Below, one piece after another: positions 41,522-42,766 of a DNA stretch of 42,766 bases. Source of the DNA: Polyangium aurulentum. GTDB lineage: Bacteria > Myxococcota_A > Polyangia > Polyangiales > Polyangiaceae. Made by a program: the position numbers and the translations under genes. The DNA is taken from contig CAMCKZ010000020.1 of assembly GCA_945875545.1 (NCBI GenBank), positions 1-42,766 of the forward strand, written 5' to 3'. The notes under the pieces were generated by a model, which was not told the DNA's origin, did no database searches, and saw nothing but the letters and a program-made list of their open reading frames with translations. Every line of letters begins with the position of its first letter. The first letter of the stretch is position 1.

Positions 41522-42766
41522 TCACGCGCGCGTGATGGCACTTGCTGGATTTTCGCGCAGCACATTGAAAATAGCGACGGGCTCAGGAATGCCTTTGAGA
41601 AGCACCGGCGGCAGCTCTTCGAGGATAAAATGGTCGCCGAGGTGCTTGCGCGTGGCACCGCTTACGAGCAGTTGACCCGCGGTCGCGATGCCGCAAATGC
41701 GCGCACTCTGATTGGCGGTGTCGCCGATGACCGTGTAGCTCAGCGCCTTTGAACTGCCCACGTAACCGACAACGAGGGGACCTGTGTGAATGCCAATTCC
41801 GACGAATACCGGCGCTTCTCCAACAAGCGCGCGGCGATCGTTGAATTGTTGGAGGGCTGTGAGCTGCAGAAGACCGCATTTGACCGCACGAACCGGGTCG
41901 TCGGCGCTTGCCTTGGGCGCCCCCCAAAACGCCATGATTCCGTCGCCCATGAATTTATCGAGGGTGCCCTCGTATTGAAATATAATCTCGACCATGCTCT
42001 CAAAATATTCGTTGAGCATGTCGACGACGGTGGCCGCGCCAACGCCCGCACTCATGTTGGTGAAACCGCGGATATCGCTGTTAAAAACCGTGCAATGTTC
42101 GAGGGCAACTCCGCCCTTCTTGATCTCAAGCCGGCCAGCCTCGATCTCGGCGGCAACATTCGGCGCGATAAGCCTGGAAAAGCGCTCGCGCATGACGATC
42201 TCTTGCTCGACCTTGCGGGACAAGAGGCTGTTTTGAATGAAAAGGGCGGCCTGCGCGCTCACCGTGGTGACGATCTCCAGGTCTTTTGCGCCAAACTGAC
42301 CGAGTCGCGCGGAGTCAAGCCAAATCGCCCCAAGGACGGTTTCTTCGTGCAGCAGCGGAACGACGATGGCGCTGGAAATGCGGTTGAGAATCATGGATTT
42401 TCCCTTGGATAGGGCGAAATCCATGGCGGCGTCGTGGGTGAGGACGCTTGCCCGCTCTTTGATGACGTGACCGAGGATGGTCGTGCTGAGCGGAATGGCA
42501 TCGGTGGAACCGTCGCGGCGTCGGGCCGCATGAGGCTCCAAATCGCCCTGGTCGTTTCGCAAAAGAATGACGGCGCGGTCGGCGGAAACGAAGGAAAAAA
42601 GTGAGTCGAGGATGCGCTCCAAGAGCTTCTCGAGATTGCGTTCAACGCTGATGGATCGCGTCAGTTCCCACGCGAGGCGCAGGCGCTCGTAGTCGAGGCG
42701 AAGTTGCGCGGGGTCGTTGGCGGCGGCGTCGTAGGCCTGAAAGCCCTTGGTTTGCGCCTGGATTTG
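41522..42766 (-). CDS. GAF-class III adenylate cyclase (5' end outside window)
   Basis: The frame is open to the window edge, so the start and N-terminal domain are missing; 414 residues are visible. A GAF domain (about 50-190) is followed by a class III cyclase domain with both metal Asp residues in NSDIRGFT and KFMGDGIMAFWG, and the VIGDTANQSAR segment with the catalytic Asn and Arg. The Lys/Asp pair in DKFMGD and VIGDT favours ATP as substrate, so cyclic AMP is the likely product. Proteins with this tail often start with an FHA domain, which may lie outside. It is 47 bases upstream of accA on the same strand. Confidence 0.9.
   Translation of the reverse strand, partial: QIQAQTKGFQAYDAAANDPAQLRLDYERLRLAWELTRSISVERNLEKLLERILDSLFSFVSADRAVILLRNDQGDLEPHAARRRDGSTDAIPLSTTILGHVIKERASVLTHDAAMDFALSKGKSMILNRISSAIVVPLLHEETVLGAIWLDSARLGQFGAKDLEIVTTVSAQAALFIQNSLLSRKVEQEIVMRERFSRLIAPNVAAEIEAGRLEIKKGGVALEHCTVFNSDIRGFTNMSAGVGAATVVDMLNEYFESMVEIIFQYEGTLDKFMGDGIMAFWGAPKASADDPVRAVKCGLLQLTALQQFNDRRALVGEAPVFVGIGIHTGPLVVGYVGSSKALSYTVIGDTANQSARICGIATAGQLLVSGATRKHLGDHFILEELPPVLLKGIPEPVAIFNVLRENPASAITRA

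Noticed and set aside
1-42766. CRISPR arrays, insertion sequences, prophage or attachment sites
   Set aside because: No transposase, integrase or spacer-type repeat spacing was seen; the tandem arrays have no spacers.

Overview
The window is GC-rich, densely packed chromosomal DNA. It most resembles a myxobacterium (Myxococcota, probably a Polyangia-type lineage). This is inferred from four things: several lipoproteins with Asp-Ala-Gly-rich linkers and Cys-rich or delta-60-repeat bodies, a eukaryote-like Ser/Thr kinase beside a cell-wall enzyme, a bacterial mevalonate pathway, and a GAF-type class III nucleotide cyclase. No rRNA or other definitive marker is present, and no phage, IS element or CRISPR array was seen.

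Layout. 0-4.6 kb: the end of an unidentified gene, a C39-like cysteine-peptidase lipoprotein, a SEC-C zinc-motif protein, a roughly 750-base stretch with no convincing gene, a CDF metal transporter and a Cys-rich lipoprotein with a 21-bp tandem repeat. 4.6-9.7 kb: sbcD-sbcC (4-bp overlap). 9.7-11.4 kb, minus strand: type 2 IPP isomerase (fni) overlapping trpF. 11.5-18.1 kb, plus strand, divergent from fni: prenyl synthase, mevalonate kinase, diphosphomevalonate decarboxylase, phosphomevalonate kinase, class II HMG-CoA reductase, then a histidine kinase-receiver fusion. With fni this covers every step from HMG-CoA to a long prenyl diphosphate; HMG-CoA synthase is not here. 18.2 kb: tRNA-Leu(GAG) with its own promoter and terminator. 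18.3-20.7 kb: HAD hydrolase, lipoprotein, YfiH-family protein. 20.7-24.2 kb: Ser/Thr kinase overlapping a class A penicillin-binding protein. 24.4-26.4 kb: two small uncharacterised proteins and an exported parvulin-type prolyl isomerase.

26.4-36.1 kb has an iron or metal theme. On the minus strand there is a three-gene overlapping unit (seven-cysteine ribbon protein, FeoA, and a membrane histidine kinase whose external loop carries six cysteines), plus a small hypothetical gene. On the plus strand follow pirin, a FecA-like TonB-dependent receptor, a delta-60 lipoprotein, an imelysin-like lipoprotein and a sterol desaturase-family membrane protein. 36.1-39.1 kb, minus strand: a charged internally repeated protein, nagZ and hutI, in a zone rich in short tandem repeats (13-bp, and two 11-bp arrays flanking hutI). 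39.3-42.8 kb: hisC, accA and a GAF-adenylate cyclase cut by the window end.

The points most worth following up are: the FeoA/ribbon/Cys-loop kinase unit; the 8 x 11-bp ACATGT array after hutI; the nagZ/hutI junction, where the stop and start codons lie in an 11-bp repeat and one in-frame TGA separates the two proteins; and the kinase-receiver gene ending the mevalonate operon behind a perfect palindrome.
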